This document shows positions 44,983-54,169 of a stretch of 64,000 nt of DNA, piece by piece. The notes under the pieces are model-generated. The model searched no databases. It was not told the DNA's origin and saw only the letters and a list, made by a program, of their open reading frames with translations. Both the position numbers and the translations under genes were made by a program. Origin of the DNA: JACPYM01 sp031423495 (GTDB lineage: Bacteria; Acidobacteriota; Blastocatellia; RBC074); assembly GCA_031423495.1 (NCBI GenBank), contig JANPFP010000231.1, forward strand, positions 18,193-82,192, given 5' to 3'. How positions within the stretch are numbered: the first letter of the stretch is position 1; each line of letters starts with the position of its first letter.

Positions 44983-47900
44983 ATGAATTCAGTGCTCAAT
45001 TTTTCAGGCAGGCGTAAAACGCCGCTCGTGTTACAGACTGAAGCGGCTGAATGCGGCCTCGCGTGTCTGGCGATGGTGGCGGGTGGTTATGGTTATCGTT
45101 CCGATTTGGCGACGCTGCGCGGTAAGTATTCGATTTCGCTCAAAGGCACGACGCTGGCGCAGCTCATCAAAATTGCCGCGCAACTCAATCTCAATTCGCG
45201 CCCGTTGCGGCTCGAACTCGAACTGCTGCCGCGCTTGCGGCTGCCCGCGATCTTGCATTGGGACATGAGCCATTTCGTCGTGTTGACCGAAATCCGGCGC
45301 GGCAAGGCGGTGATCTTCGATCCCAACGTAGGCCGTCGCGTATTCACTCTCGACGAACTCTCGCAGCATTTCACTGGCGTAGCGCTCGAACTCACCCCCA
45401 ACGATCAGTTCCAGACCAAGACCGAAATCAATCGCATCACATTTCGCCAACTGGTTGGACGGCTGCCGGGGTTGAGCCGCACGTTGGGACAATTGCTCGC
45501 GTTGGCGCTTGTCGTAGAAGTGCTCGCCATCGCCAGCCCCTTGTTCATGCAACTCGTACTTGATCACGCCGTCGTCGCGGGCGATCAAAGTTTGCTGACA
45601 GTGCTCGGCTTGGGCTTCCTGTTGCTCACTTTCATCAAGGTCGGCGTTTCGGCGTTGCGTTCATGGGTGTCGCTTTATCTGAACACAGTTTTGAATCTGC
45701 AAATGCTGTCGCGGCTTTATGCGCACTTGCTGCGGCTGCCGATGCACTATTTCGGACGCCGACATTTGGGCGACATAGTTTCGCGTTTCGACTCGTTGGG
45801 CACGATTCGCCGCACGATGACTTCGAACTTTCTCGATGGCTTGATAGACGGGATGATGGCGCTGGTCACGGCGACGATGATGTTCGTTTATAGCTGGCGG
45901 CTCGCGCTGATCGTCATCGCGGCGACGTTGCTTTATGCCGTGTTGCGTGCGACTCGCTACGCCCCGTTGCGCCAAGCCACCGAAGACCAGATCGTTTGCG
46001 CCGCCCGCCAGGAATCGAACTTCCTCGAAGCCGTTCGCGGCATGCAAAGCGTGAAGCTGTTCAACCGGCAGGAACAGCGCGCCGCCGTCTATCAAAACAT
46101 GGCCGTAGACACTTTCAACGCCAACATCCGCATTCAACGTCTGCGCATGATTTTTTCCGCGCTCAACAGCGCGCTCTTCGGCCTTGAGAACATTTCGGTG
46201 ATTTGGCTGGGCGCGACCTTTTTGCTCGAAGGCGGTTTTTCGGTCGGGATGCTTTTTGCGTTCATGTCTTATAAATCGCAATTCACCAGCCGCATGACCA
46301 ACCTGATTGATAATGCGGTTGATTTGAAGATGCTCGATTTGCATCGCGAGCGCGTCGCTGACATCGCTTTGACCGAAACCGAACGCGACGAACGTGGCGC
46401 TTCGCTCGCCCCATTGGACATTCGCGCCGATATCGAAGTGCGCAACCTTAGCGTGCGTTATGCCGAAACCGAACCGTTCGTTTTGCAGCACATCAATTTG
46501 CGGATTGAAGAAGGTTCATCGGTCGCCATCGTCGGGCCTTCGGGTTGCGGCAAGACCACGTTGCTCAAAGCGATGATGGGATTGCTGCCCGTGAGCGAAG
46601 GCGAAATCCTGATCGGCGGCGTCGATCTAGCGCGGCTCAGCCCTGGGCAATACCGCAATATGATCGGTGCCGTGATGCAGGAAGACCAACTGTTCAGCGG
46701 TTCGCTGGCTGACAACATCGCGTTCTTTGATCCGCAGCCTGATTTCAAGCGCGTCGAATCCAGCGCCAAACTGGCGGCGATTCACGAAGACATTATGGCG
46801 ATGCCGATGGGCTATCAGTCGCTGGTCGGCGATATGGGGACGACGTTGTCAGGTGGACAGAAACAGCGCGTTTTGCTGGCGCGCGCGCTTTATAAACAAC
46901 CCAAGATTCTGTTGCTCGACGAAGCCACCAGCCACTTAGACGTGCCGCGCGAACGACTCGTGAGCGAAGCCATCCGCCAACTTAAACTCACGCGCGTCAT
47001 CATCGCGCACCGCCAGGAAACTATTGCTACGGCGGACATAGTGATTCGTCTCAACGGCGAAGCAGAACCTGTCACGCCGTTGTCCGCCAGTTCAGCGGAT
47101 GAAAAATTGCTGCCCGCGACAAAGAAAGAAACGAACGCATGCCAAGTTGAACAAGCAACCCTTGCGCCAGCAGCCGTAGTGCCACCAGCCGCTGTAGCGC
47201 ACGAACCGCAACCCATAGCTCAACCACAAAAGGTGAGACTCGACGATGAGTGGGAAACTGTTCCGGCACCGGCCAAGTTGCGTCGCAACGCTTTTGCTGA
47301 AGCGCTCGCGCAGGACGTTTGGCTCGAAATGCAACCGCTGCCCGCCGGGAATTTTATGATGGGTTCGCCGTCCGGTTACGGCAGAGTGGATGAGCAGCCA
47401 TTACATCACGTGACGCTCGGCGAGTTTTATTTGAGCTGTTATCCGATAACGCAAGCGCAATGGCGCGCGGTGATGGGCGACAACCCCAGCCAGATTCGCG
47501 GCGACTTATTGCCGGTTGACAGCGTTGCGTGGGATGAAGCCATGAGTTTTTGCCAACGCCTCTCACTCGCCACCGGACGTCGTTACCGCTTGCCCACCGA
47601 AGGCGAATGGGAATATGCCTGTCGCGCCGGAGCCGACGCACGCTTTGATAGTCAGTTCACCGAAAGACAACTTGCCGAACAGGCATGGTTTCTCAGCAAC
47701 GCCTGGTTGCAACCGAAATCCGTCGGACTCAAATCACCGAACGCCTGGGGTTTTTACGACATGCTCGGCAACGTATGGGAATGGTGTCAGGATGGTTACG
47801 ACCCGACATATTACCACCGCAGCCCACTGTTGAATCCTACTGGCCTCGCCAACAGCGACACGTTCGTCGTGCGCGGCGGTTCGTGGTTTGACGGCTTTGC

Positions 47901-47985
47901 CGAATGCCGCCCGGCTGCCCGCCGCCATCATGTACCTGAATTGCGATGTTCCACCGTCGGCTTTCGTGTCGTGTGTGAAGGTTAG
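44983..47985 (+). CDS. C39-peptidase ABC exporter fused to a SUMF1-like domain
   Basis: A 1000-residue protein with three parts. The C39 peptidase (1-150) has Cys24 in AAECGLACLAM, His in MSHFVVL and Asp in VIFDPNVGRR, so it can cut the double-glycine leader. The transmembrane domain (about 165-440) and nucleotide-binding domain follow: Walker A GPSGCGKTTLL, Q-loop GAVMQEDQLFSGS, signature LSGGQKQR and Walker B ILLLDEATSHLD. After an Ala/Pro linker (about 700-775) comes a full SUMF1/FGE-like domain (about 778-1000): MQPLPAGNFMMGS, RLPTEGEWEYACRAG, MLGNVWEWCQDG and VVRGGSWFDG. The paired active-site Cys of true FGE is not kept (one Cys near ECRPAARR). I know of no standard exporter with this fusion. 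Confidence 0.9.
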   Translation: MNSVLNFSGRRKTPLVLQTEAAECGLACLAMVAGGYGYRSDLATLRGKYSISLKGTTLAQLIKIAAQLNLNSRPLRLELELLPRLRLPAILHWDMSHFVVLTEIRRGKAVIFDPNVGRRVFTLDELSQHFTGVALELTPNDQFQTKTEINRITFRQLVGRLPGLSRTLGQLLALALVVEVLAIASPLFMQLVLDHAVVAGDQSLLTVLGLGFLLLTFIKVGVSALRSWVSLYLNTVLNLQMLSRLYAHLLRLPMHYFGRRHLGDIVSRFDSLGTIRRTMTSNFLDGLIDGMMALVTATMMFVYSWRLALIVIAATLLYAVLRATRYAPLRQATEDQIVCAARQESNFLEAVRGMQSVKLFNRQEQRAAVYQNMAVDTFNANIRIQRLRMIFSALNSALFGLENISVIWLGATFLLEGGFSVGMLFAFMSYKSQFTSRMTNLIDNAVDLKMLDLHRERVADIALTETERDERGASLAPLDIRADIEVRNLSVRYAETEPFVLQHINLRIEEGSSVAIVGPSGCGKTTLLKAMMGLLPVSEGEILIGGVDLARLSPGQYRNMIGAVMQEDQLFSGSLADNIAFFDPQPDFKRVESSAKLAAIHEDIMAMPMGYQSLVGDMGTTLSGGQKQRVLLARALYKQPKILLLDEATSHLDVPRERLVSEAIRQLKLTRVIIAHRQETIATADIVIRLNGEAEPVTPLSASSADEKLLPATKKETNACQVEQATLAPAAVVPPAAVAHEPQPIAQPQKVRLDDEWETVPAPAKLRRNAFAEALAQDVWLEMQPLPAGNFMMGSPSGYGRVDEQPLHHVTLGEFYLSCYPITQAQWRAVMGDNPSQIRGDLLPVDSVAWDEAMSFCQRLSLATGRRYRLPTEGEWEYACRAGADARFDSQFTERQLAEQAWFLSNAWLQPKSVGLKSPNAWGFYDMLGNVWEWCQDGYDPTYYHRSPLLNPTGLANSDTFVVRGGSWFDGFAECRPAARRHHVPELRCSTVGFRVVCEG

Positions 47986-48019
47986 GCTGTGGCACAAGAT
48001 GGCAGCTTGTGCCACAGCC
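47985..48019. repeat. REP-like hairpin after the exporter gene
   Basis: GGCTGTGGCACAAG-ATGGCAG-CTTGTGCCACAGCC, a perfect 14-bp stem with a 7-base loop, directly behind the stop codon. Its core (CACAAGATGGCANCTTGTG) resembles the inner arms of the 33-kb element, so it is probably a family member; it could also slow transcription. Confidence 0.75.
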
Positions 48020-48109
48020 GCGAATTGACCGCTTCTCAGTGCTGCACTATCTTTCCCGCCGTGTCCCAATACCCCTTAGCAGTAACACAAAAAAGCAGAA
48101 CGGTTTTCG

Positions 48110-50137
48110 ATGAAAAAGAAGTTTGAGGCGTTGGCGTTGGTGATGTTGCTGTTGGCTTGTCACCTTCCCGTAAGCGCGCAAGCCGCGCGTTACACCATAC
48201 AAATTGCCGCGTTGTCGCAAGAGAGCGAAGCGGAAGCACTGGCAGTTCGACTCACAGTGTCGGGCTTGGCGGCGTATTGGCTCAAAGCCGAAACGCCCGG
48301 TCAGGGCGTGCGCTATCGCGTGCGTTTTGGCGTATTCGCCAGTCGTGCCGCCGCACAAGCGCAAGCCGAAAAAGCAGTCCGCCGCCAACTCATTAGCGAA
48401 TACATCATTACCCTTTACGTCAGGCCGCTGAAAACATCTATCTCACCTCCGCCGCCCGAACCAGTGCCCGCGAACTTCACATCCGCTCCCGAACTGCGGG
48501 CAACCACCGCTGGGCTACCGCCCCCTGACCCGATGCTGCCGCCTCAAACGACTGCTGCGGCATTGCCACAAGTGCGTCCGCTGCCCGCGCGCGCTGGGGG
48601 ACGCATCGTGCGCTGGTCGTTGCGAGATGCCTTGCAAGCCGCGCTCGAAAAAAACGTAGACATCGAAATCGAACGCGGCCAAGTGCGCTTGGCGCAATAC
48701 GACGTGCGCGCGGCGGAAGGCGTCTATGATCGAGTCTCAACTGTAAGCGTTTCTTACGACGCGCTGACGGCAGCCAATACGCGGCTGTTCAGCGGCACGA
48801 ATGCTGACCGGACGGAAAGTGACTCATTGAGTTTCAGTCACGGGTTGCGCCAGCCTCTGCGCCAGGGTGGCGGTACGTTGCAATTCGATTTTGACAATGA
48901 ACGCAACACAAATAACTTCGCTACATTGTCGCCGTTGTATAACCCGCGCCTCGCGTTCACGATCACACAGCCGCTCTTCAGGAATTTCAAAATTGATACG
49001 TTCCGGCGGCAAATCCGGCTAGCCAAAAAAAGGCAAGACCTCGCCGACGCAGTCTTTCGCCAGCGCGTCATCGAGACTGTGGCCCAAACCCAACTGGCTT
49101 ATTGGAACCTAGCGCTTGCTATTAAAAACGAAGACGTGCAACGCGATTCCGTAAAACTGGCTGAAGAGCAATTGCGCATTAATCAACGCCAGGTGGAACT
49201 AGGCGCGCAATCTGAACTCGAGGTCGTGCAGGCGGCCTCAGCGCTCGAAACACGACGCCAGCAAGTGTTTCAAGCGATAGAATCCGTTATCGCTGCAGAG
49301 GCAACGCTCAAGGGCTTGACCGTTGGGGCGGCAGGTGACGAACTTGCGGGCGCACAAATTCTGCCCGTCGAACCATTCGTTTCTTTGACGACTCCGTTGC
49401 CGGTTACCGATGCGCTCAATTTGGCAAAAGCGCAGCGACCTGAACTCAAACAACTCGCCTTGCAACAAGAGAGCAATCGCATTGATCAGGATTTCTTTCG
49501 CAATCAACTGAAACCGCAAGTTGATCTGGTGGGCAGTTTCGCTTTGATCGGCATAGCTGGTTCTAAAAATTCAGGACTCGTCACCGTGCCGCCGACCTGT
49601 CTCAGCGTTAATCCTCCTGACACGCCCGGTTGCATCCCTCCGGCGTTTCTCGGCAACTATCCAGACGCACTGAGAAATCTGGTCAGAAATGATTTCAGAC
49701 GCTGGCAGGTAGGCGTCAATATCAACTTCCCCTGGGGCAATCGCGTTAATCAGGCCAACCTCGGACGCGCTAAAGAACAGGAACGCCAACTCGACCTGCA
49801 AACGCGCCGCGAATTGCGCAACATCGAACTCGAAGTCCGTTACGCCGTGCAAACGCTCGACACGATCAAACAGCGTCTGGACGCCGCGCGCGCAGCCGCT
49901 GAATATACGCGGCAGCAACTGGAAGGTGAGCAGAAGAAATTCGCGGCGGGCCTTTCGACGACTTTCCTCGTTTTGCAACGCCAGACTGAACTTGCCTTTG
50001 CCCGCGCCGCTGAATTGCAGGCGCTGGCTGATTACCATCGCGGCATTGCACAATTGCAACGAGTCATTGGCGCGACGCTGATTGACAACGGCATCGAAAT
50101 CAAATCAGAACTCCAACCCGTATTGAAAAAACCGTAA
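48110..50137 (+). CDS. TolC-type outer-membrane efflux protein with N-terminal SPOR domain
   Basis: A 675-residue protein with a signal peptide (MKKKFEALALVMLLLACHLPVSAQ). Residues about 26-100 form a SPOR-type peptidoglycan-binding domain (YTIQIAALSQESEAEALAVRL, VRYRVRFGVFASRAAAQAQAEKA). A Pro-rich linker follows, then the outer-membrane efflux domain (about 165-660) with typical heptad repeats (LRDALQAALEKNVDIEIERGQ, LELEVRYAVQTLDTIKQRLDAA). It should form the outer-membrane channel of the peptide exporter; the SPOR domain may place it at denuded glycan, for example the division site. This combination is unusual. Confidence 0.87.
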   Translation: MKKKFEALALVMLLLACHLPVSAQAARYTIQIAALSQESEAEALAVRLTVSGLAAYWLKAETPGQGVRYRVRFGVFASRAAAQAQAEKAVRRQLISEYIITLYVRPLKTSISPPPPEPVPANFTSAPELRATTAGLPPPDPMLPPQTTAAALPQVRPLPARAGGRIVRWSLRDALQAALEKNVDIEIERGQVRLAQYDVRAAEGVYDRVSTVSVSYDALTAANTRLFSGTNADRTESDSLSFSHGLRQPLRQGGGTLQFDFDNERNTNNFATLSPLYNPRLAFTITQPLFRNFKIDTFRRQIRLAKKRQDLADAVFRQRVIETVAQTQLAYWNLALAIKNEDVQRDSVKLAEEQLRINQRQVELGAQSELEVVQAASALETRRQQVFQAIESVIAAEATLKGLTVGAAGDELAGAQILPVEPFVSLTTPLPVTDALNLAKAQRPELKQLALQQESNRIDQDFFRNQLKPQVDLVGSFALIGIAGSKNSGLVTVPPTCLSVNPPDTPGCIPPAFLGNYPDALRNLVRNDFRRWQVGVNINFPWGNRVNQANLGRAKEQERQLDLQTRRELRNIELEVRYAVQTLDTIKQRLDAARAAAEYTRQQLEGEQKKFAAGLSTTFLVLQRQTELAFARAAELQALADYHRGIAQLQRVIGATLIDNGIEIKSELQPVLKKP

Positions 50138-50160
50138 CCACTGCATAAAACTCGCATTCG

Positions 50161-51177
50161 ATGAAATCACGCGCACAATGGCTCACGCTCTTTTCCCTGC
50201 TGATCGGAGGCGCGTTGTTTGTTTTCGTTATTCGTCAAACAGGTTCGCGCGAATTGTGGCTGCGCCTGGCTCAGCTTGATGCACGCTTTCTCTGGTTGTT
50301 ATTGGTTTCGGGGTTGCGTCCGCTGGTACGCGCGGCGGCGTGGTGGCATTGCCTGCCGCTGACTGAACGGCGCGGAGCCTTTATCCCGCTGTGGCGCGCG
50401 CGGTTGATCGGCGATGCCGTAGGCAACGTGACTACCGCCGGGCCGTTGTTGGCCGAACCTGCGCGCTTGCTGGCGTTGAGCGGAAAGCTGCCGATGACGA
50501 CGGCGACGGCTTCGCTGTCGTTGGAGTTTTTGAGTTACTTCCTGTCGGCGTGTCTGGTGATGTTCGCCGGATTGCTGGCGCTGTTGACGCAATTCGCCTT
50601 GAACGCTTCGTTGCGGTTGGCGAGCGCGCTGTCGTTGTTGTTGCTGGCGGCTGTCATCGTATTCATCCTGTTCATTGTGTGGAGGCGCTGGTCGTTCGTC
50701 AGCGGCTTGCAACTCGTCGCCGAACGCCTCGGCGCGTGGCAGGGTTTCAGCGACGAATTTCAAGCAAAGCTCCATCATCAATTCGGCAAGCTGCATAAGA
50801 TCGAACAACACATCTTTGATTTCGCACGACACTATCCGCGTGATTTCGTGACTGTGTGTTGGTGCGAAGCGGGCTTTCATCTGTTGGGCGTGATCGAAAT
50901 CGCGCTGACGCTCTGGCTGATGGGTACGGCGACGAGTTGGTTCGCGGCCTTCATCTTTGAATCGGTGAATCGCCTCATCAACGTTGCGTTTGCCTTCGTG
51001 CCGATCAAGCTCGGCGTAGACGAAGCGGGTACGGCGTTGCTCGCGCAGGTTTTAGGCTTTAGTTCATTGACCGGCGTGACGCTGGCGGTTTATCGCAAGC
51101 TGCGCGTATTGTTCTGGACGGCAGTGGGACTGCTTCTGCTTTTGGTGCGGCGGAGCCTGTGGAGTGCTGCGGCTTGA
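50161..51177 (+). CDS. lysylphosphatidylglycerol-synthase-TM-like (flippase-type) membrane protein
   Basis: A 338-residue integral membrane protein with about eight transmembrane helices (SLLIGGALFVFVIRQTG, LWLLLVSGLRPLVRAAAWW, LSLEFLSYFLSACLVMFAGLL and more). The pattern, including FVPIKLGVDEAGTALLAQVLG, fits the UPF0104/LPG-synthase transmembrane family. Such proteins move or modify lipids, or support resistance to cationic peptides; self-protection against the cluster's product is possible but inferred. Its last codons lie in the inverted repeat that continues into the next gene. Confidence 0.8.
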   Translation: MKSRAQWLTLFSLLIGGALFVFVIRQTGSRELWLRLAQLDARFLWLLLVSGLRPLVRAAAWWHCLPLTERRGAFIPLWRARLIGDAVGNVTTAGPLLAEPARLLALSGKLPMTTATASLSLEFLSYFLSACLVMFAGLLALLTQFALNASLRLASALSLLLLAAVIVFILFIVWRRWSFVSGLQLVAERLGAWQGFSDEFQAKLHHQFGKLHKIEQHIFDFARHYPRDFVTVCWCEAGFHLLGVIEIALTLWLMGTATSWFAAFIFESVNRLINVAFAFVPIKLGVDEAGTALLAQVLGFSSLTGVTLAVYRKLRVLFWTAVGLLLLLVRRSLWSAAA

Positions 51178-51298
51178 CGCAGCTTTGTTATGCACCTTGC
51201 GCGACAAGCTGATTCACCAACGCCTAAGCATTCAGGTTTCATCATCGGGCTAAACTATCAATGTGGATAACAAAGCTGCGTCAAGCCGCAGCACTCCA
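51160..51298. repeat. inverted-repeat element forming the 3' end of one gene and the 5' end of the next
   Basis: Arms 51160-51191 and 51267-51298 are perfect inverted repeats of 32 bp with a 75-bp spacer. The left arm contains the stop codon of the flippase-like gene and codes for its last residues (WSAAA); the right arm codes for the first residues (ITKLRQAAALQ) of the following membrane-protein gene. Both proteins therefore owe their ends to a repeat insertion. Confidence 0.88.
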
Positions 51299-52910
51299 AA
51301 GATCACTCGCCATCGTCGCGGTCGCCGTCACATGCACGACCTTCAACGGCGGCATTAGTCTCGGCGCATCCAACCACGCAGGCTTGCTGCCCGTCGTGCG
51401 CCGCATTCTTGACCCCAATTATCTGCCCAACGATTTCAACATCGGATTGCGGCTTTATCACCATCGCGTCTTCGCTTACTTGCTGGCGGGCTTGTCTAAG
51501 TTATTGGGCGAAGACTTCGCCATCATCACGCTGCACGGCATCGGCGCGCTGTTGCTGGCAACGGCACTTTGGTATCTGTGCGCGACCTTGCGGCTTTTGT
51601 TGTTGAGTTATTTGGCGTTGGGCGCAGCGTTGGCTACGGGATTTTTGTGGACAGGCTTGGGACTGGAAGAAAACGATTTCATCGGCAACCCTGAAATCCA
51701 GCCGCCGATTTTTGCGCATTCGTTCGCGTTGTTTGCTGCCGCACTGTTGATGCAACGCCGCTATCAACTCGCTGCGTTTTGCGCAGGCTGCGTAGTTTTT
51801 TTTCACCTGCAAATCGGCGTGATCGTGACGCTGATGATTGCGCCCTGGTTTGTAGGGCGGGTTACTAACCCGCCCTACAAACCAGGTGGCGCGCGCGAAT
51901 TGCTGAAACTGGCAGGCTGCTATTTGTTACCCGCTTCGCCTGCGCTGTTTCACCTCTCAGGAATGCTACAACGCGGATTGCTCAAATCCGCAGCGAGTGC
52001 GGTGTCATTGGCTGATTACATAGACTTTCGCCATCCGCATCATTTCGCGCTGATGTCGAAAACGCATGCGCTGTGGGTCGTAGCGCATCTCATCATCTTG
52101 TTGGCGCTTTGGCTGTGGCTGCGCAAACGCAAAGATGCGATGACGCGCGCTGTGTCAGTGATGGCCGCTATGAGCCTCACGCTCGGCGGATTGTCGTTGT
52201 TGCATTTCACCGACTATTACCTGTTGCGGCAGGACAAGTTCGCCAATCTGCAAAGCATTCGCGTCAGCCCAATGATTACGGTATTTGGCACGCTAGCTTT
52301 GTTGATTTGGTTTGAGCATTTAGTACCGGCTTCAGCCGGAATTGCTCGGCGTGCGGCTAATGGCTTTTCACCCGAACGATTCCGGCTGAAGCCGGTACTA
52401 CATGCTGCCTTAATCGCCGCCGCCATCTTGTGGGGCATACGCGGAATGCAACATCCCGACGCGCGCTTTCATTTTGGCGTGACGCGCTATCGTGACACGA
52501 GCGACAAGCGCGGCGCACGCAAACAATGGATCGAGATGTGCAACTGGATTCGCGCGAACGGCGCGCGCGATACGGTTTATTTGACGCCGCCCGCTTATGA
52601 CGGCTTCACTTCGCTGACCGACCGCTCTAACGTAGTCGAGTTCAAAATCAATCCCGACGGTGCTTTGCATTTGAGCGAATGGTACGAACGGTTGAGCGAC
52701 GTGACTGGCAACAAGTTGCCGCGCGAACGCGGACTCGATAACCGCGAACCGTTGAACAAGGCCTACGCTGCACTTGACGCAGAACAGTTCATCGCGTTGG
52801 CAAACAAATACCGCGCCGCTTTTGCCGTCGTACCGAAAAGCGCCAAGCTGTCATTCGCTACTGTTTATGAAAACGAACGCTTCAAATTGCTGAAGCTGCC
52901 GCGCGAATAA
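51261..52910 (+). CDS. polytopic membrane protein of unknown function, with two in-frame palindrome insertions
   Basis: A 549-residue membrane protein with about ten transmembrane helices (ALLLATALWYLCATLRLLLL, HSFALFAAALLMQRRYQLAAF, VVAHLIILLALWLWL and others) and a soluble C-terminal part of about 150 residues (DTVYLTPPAYDGFTSLTDRS, EWYERLSDVTGN). It resembles polytopic DUF6798/glycosyltransferase-like proteins (note FHLQIGVIVTLMIAPWF), but no catalytic motif is certain. The N-terminus is made from repeat sequence, and two further palindromes lie in frame (51844-51886 and 52321-52400) without breaking the frame. No ribosome binding site is visible. The next gene starts 5 bp downstream. Confidence 0.7.
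   Translation: MWITKLRQAAALQRSLAIVAVAVTCTTFNGGISLGASNHAGLLPVVRRILDPNYLPNDFNIGLRLYHHRVFAYLLAGLSKLLGEDFAIITLHGIGALLLATALWYLCATLRLLLLSYLALGAALATGFLWTGLGLEENDFIGNPEIQPPIFAHSFALFAAALLMQRRYQLAAFCAGCVVFFHLQIGVIVTLMIAPWFVGRVTNPPYKPGGARELLKLAGCYLLPASPALFHLSGMLQRGLLKSAASAVSLADYIDFRHPHHFALMSKTHALWVVAHLIILLALWLWLRKRKDAMTRAVSVMAAMSLTLGGLSLLHFTDYYLLRQDKFANLQSIRVSPMITVFGTLALLIWFEHLVPASAGIARRAANGFSPERFRLKPVLHAALIAAAILWGIRGMQHPDARFHFGVTRYRDTSDKRGARKQWIEMCNWIRANGARDTVYLTPPAYDGFTSLTDRSNVVEFKINPDGALHLSEWYERLSDVTGNKLPRERGLDNREPLNKAYAALDAEQFIALANKYRAAFAVVPKSAKLSFATVYENERFKLLKLPRE
51844..51886. repeat. 43-bp perfect palindrome inside coding sequence
   Basis: Two 21-bp arms (CCTGGTTTGTAGGGCGGGTTA) with one central base form a perfect hairpin. 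In frame it codes for a short VGRVTNPPYKPGG loop between membrane segments. It has the look of a REP-like insertion that does not disrupt the frame. Confidence 0.9.
52321..52400. repeat. second palindrome inside the same gene
   Basis: Arms 52321-52342 and 52379-52400 (TAGTACCGGCTTCAGCCGGAAT) are perfect over 22 bp with a 36-bp loop. Each arm also holds a smaller CCGGCTTCAGCCGG hairpin. It codes in frame for a polar, Arg-rich segment after a membrane helix (VPASAGIARRAANGFSPERF). Confidence 0.9.
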
Positions 52911-52915
52911 TTTCC

Positions 52916-54139
52916 ATGCAAAAACGTAACGCTGCGATTTCATTTATTCTTATCACCGTGTTGATTGACATGGTCGGCATCGGGCTGATCATTCCCGTCT
53001 TGCCCAAACTCGTGACGACGCTTTATGGCGGCAACCTGAGCGAAGGCTCGCACGTTTACGGTTGGTTCATTGCGATTTATGCGCTGATGCAATTCGTTTT
53101 TTCGCCGGTGTTAGGCAACCTGAGCGACGCTTATGGCAGGCGGCCAGTCTTGCTGTTGTCACTGTTCGGCGCAGGGCTTGATTATTTGGTGATGGCGTTT
53201 GCGCCTACGTGGCGGTGGTTGTTTCTGGGGCGTGTGCTGGCGGGCATCACAGGCGCGAACATCACCGTGGCGAACGCTTATATCGCTGACATCAGCGCCC
53301 CCGAAGAGCGCGCGAAAAACTTCGGCCTCATCGGCGCTTGCTTTGGCGTAGGCTTCATCATCGGCCCCGCGTTGGGCGGCTTGTTGGGGCAATACAACGC
53401 GCGCTTGCCCTTCATCGTGACAGCGGTTCTGTCGTTGCTCAATTGGCTTTATGGATATTTCGTTTTGCCCGAATCGCACGCCGTAGATAATCGCCGCCCC
53501 TTCGCGTGGAAGAAAGCCAATCCGCTGGCCTCGTTCGGCGGCTTGCGTCGCTATCCCGTTGTGTTGGGGTTGGCCTTCACCATCCTGTGCGAACGCCTCG
53601 CGCACGACGTATTGCCTGCGACCTGGGTGTTGTATACGACGTGGCGTTTTAATTGGAGCGAACGCGACAACGGCCTTTCGCTCGCGTTGGTTGGCTTGGT
53701 TTACACGATTGTCGCAGGCGCGCTGACTGGCAGGATCGTTGGTGCGCTCGGCGAAAAACGCACTTTTTTAATCGGGCTTTCAATGGGCGCGCTGACCTTT
53801 GTTGGTTACGGTCTGGCGACGCAAGGCTGGATGATGTATGTCTTTATCATCGTCGGTAGCATCGGCGGCGTAGCGATGCCTGCCATTCAAGCGATCATCA
53901 CAAAACATACGCCTGCTGACGAACAAGGCGCGGTGCAAGGCGCAATCACCAGCATCCACAGCCTTGCCGCGATTTTCGGGCCGTTGCTGGCGACGGGCTT
54001 GTTCGGCTATTTCACCGCGCCTAACGTCGCGTGGCATCTGCCCGGCGCAGCCTTTCTCGCAGCCGCGCTTTTAATTTTGTTGGCCGCTATCAATGCGTTG
54101 ATCGTCTTGCGACGCGTAACTGTTCCGGTTCCGGCGTAA
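52916..54139 (+). CDS. MFS transporter, TetA-like drug/H+ antiporter family
   Basis: A 407-residue protein with twelve predicted transmembrane helices. Motif A between helices 2 and 3 is GNLSDAYGRRPVLLLSLFG, and the helix-5 region GACFGVGFIIGPALGGLLG matches motif C of drug antiporters. This is the TCR/Tet type, but the substrate could be any small molecule; resistance should not be assumed. It begins 5 bp after the preceding membrane-protein gene. Confidence 0.88.
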   Translation: MQKRNAAISFILITVLIDMVGIGLIIPVLPKLVTTLYGGNLSEGSHVYGWFIAIYALMQFVFSPVLGNLSDAYGRRPVLLLSLFGAGLDYLVMAFAPTWRWLFLGRVLAGITGANITVANAYIADISAPEERAKNFGLIGACFGVGFIIGPALGGLLGQYNARLPFIVTAVLSLLNWLYGYFVLPESHAVDNRRPFAWKKANPLASFGGLRRYPVVLGLAFTILCERLAHDVLPATWVLYTTWRFNWSERDNGLSLALVGLVYTIVAGALTGRIVGALGEKRTFLIGLSMGALTFVGYGLATQGWMMYVFIIVGSIGGVAMPAIQAIITKHTPADEQGAVQGAITSIHSLAAIFGPLLATGLFGYFTAPNVAWHLPGAAFLAAALLILLAAINALIVLRRVTVPVPA

Positions 54140-54169
54140 CCTGTTCCTGATGAATAAGGAGATTCTCCG

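Noticed and set aside
44983..47985. Calling the SUMF1-like part a true formylglycine-generating enzyme
   Set aside because: Only one Cys lies in the active-site region, and no sulfatase gene is present in the window.
52916..54139. Calling the MFS protein a tetracycline-resistance gene
   Set aside because: General family motifs do not show the drug transported.
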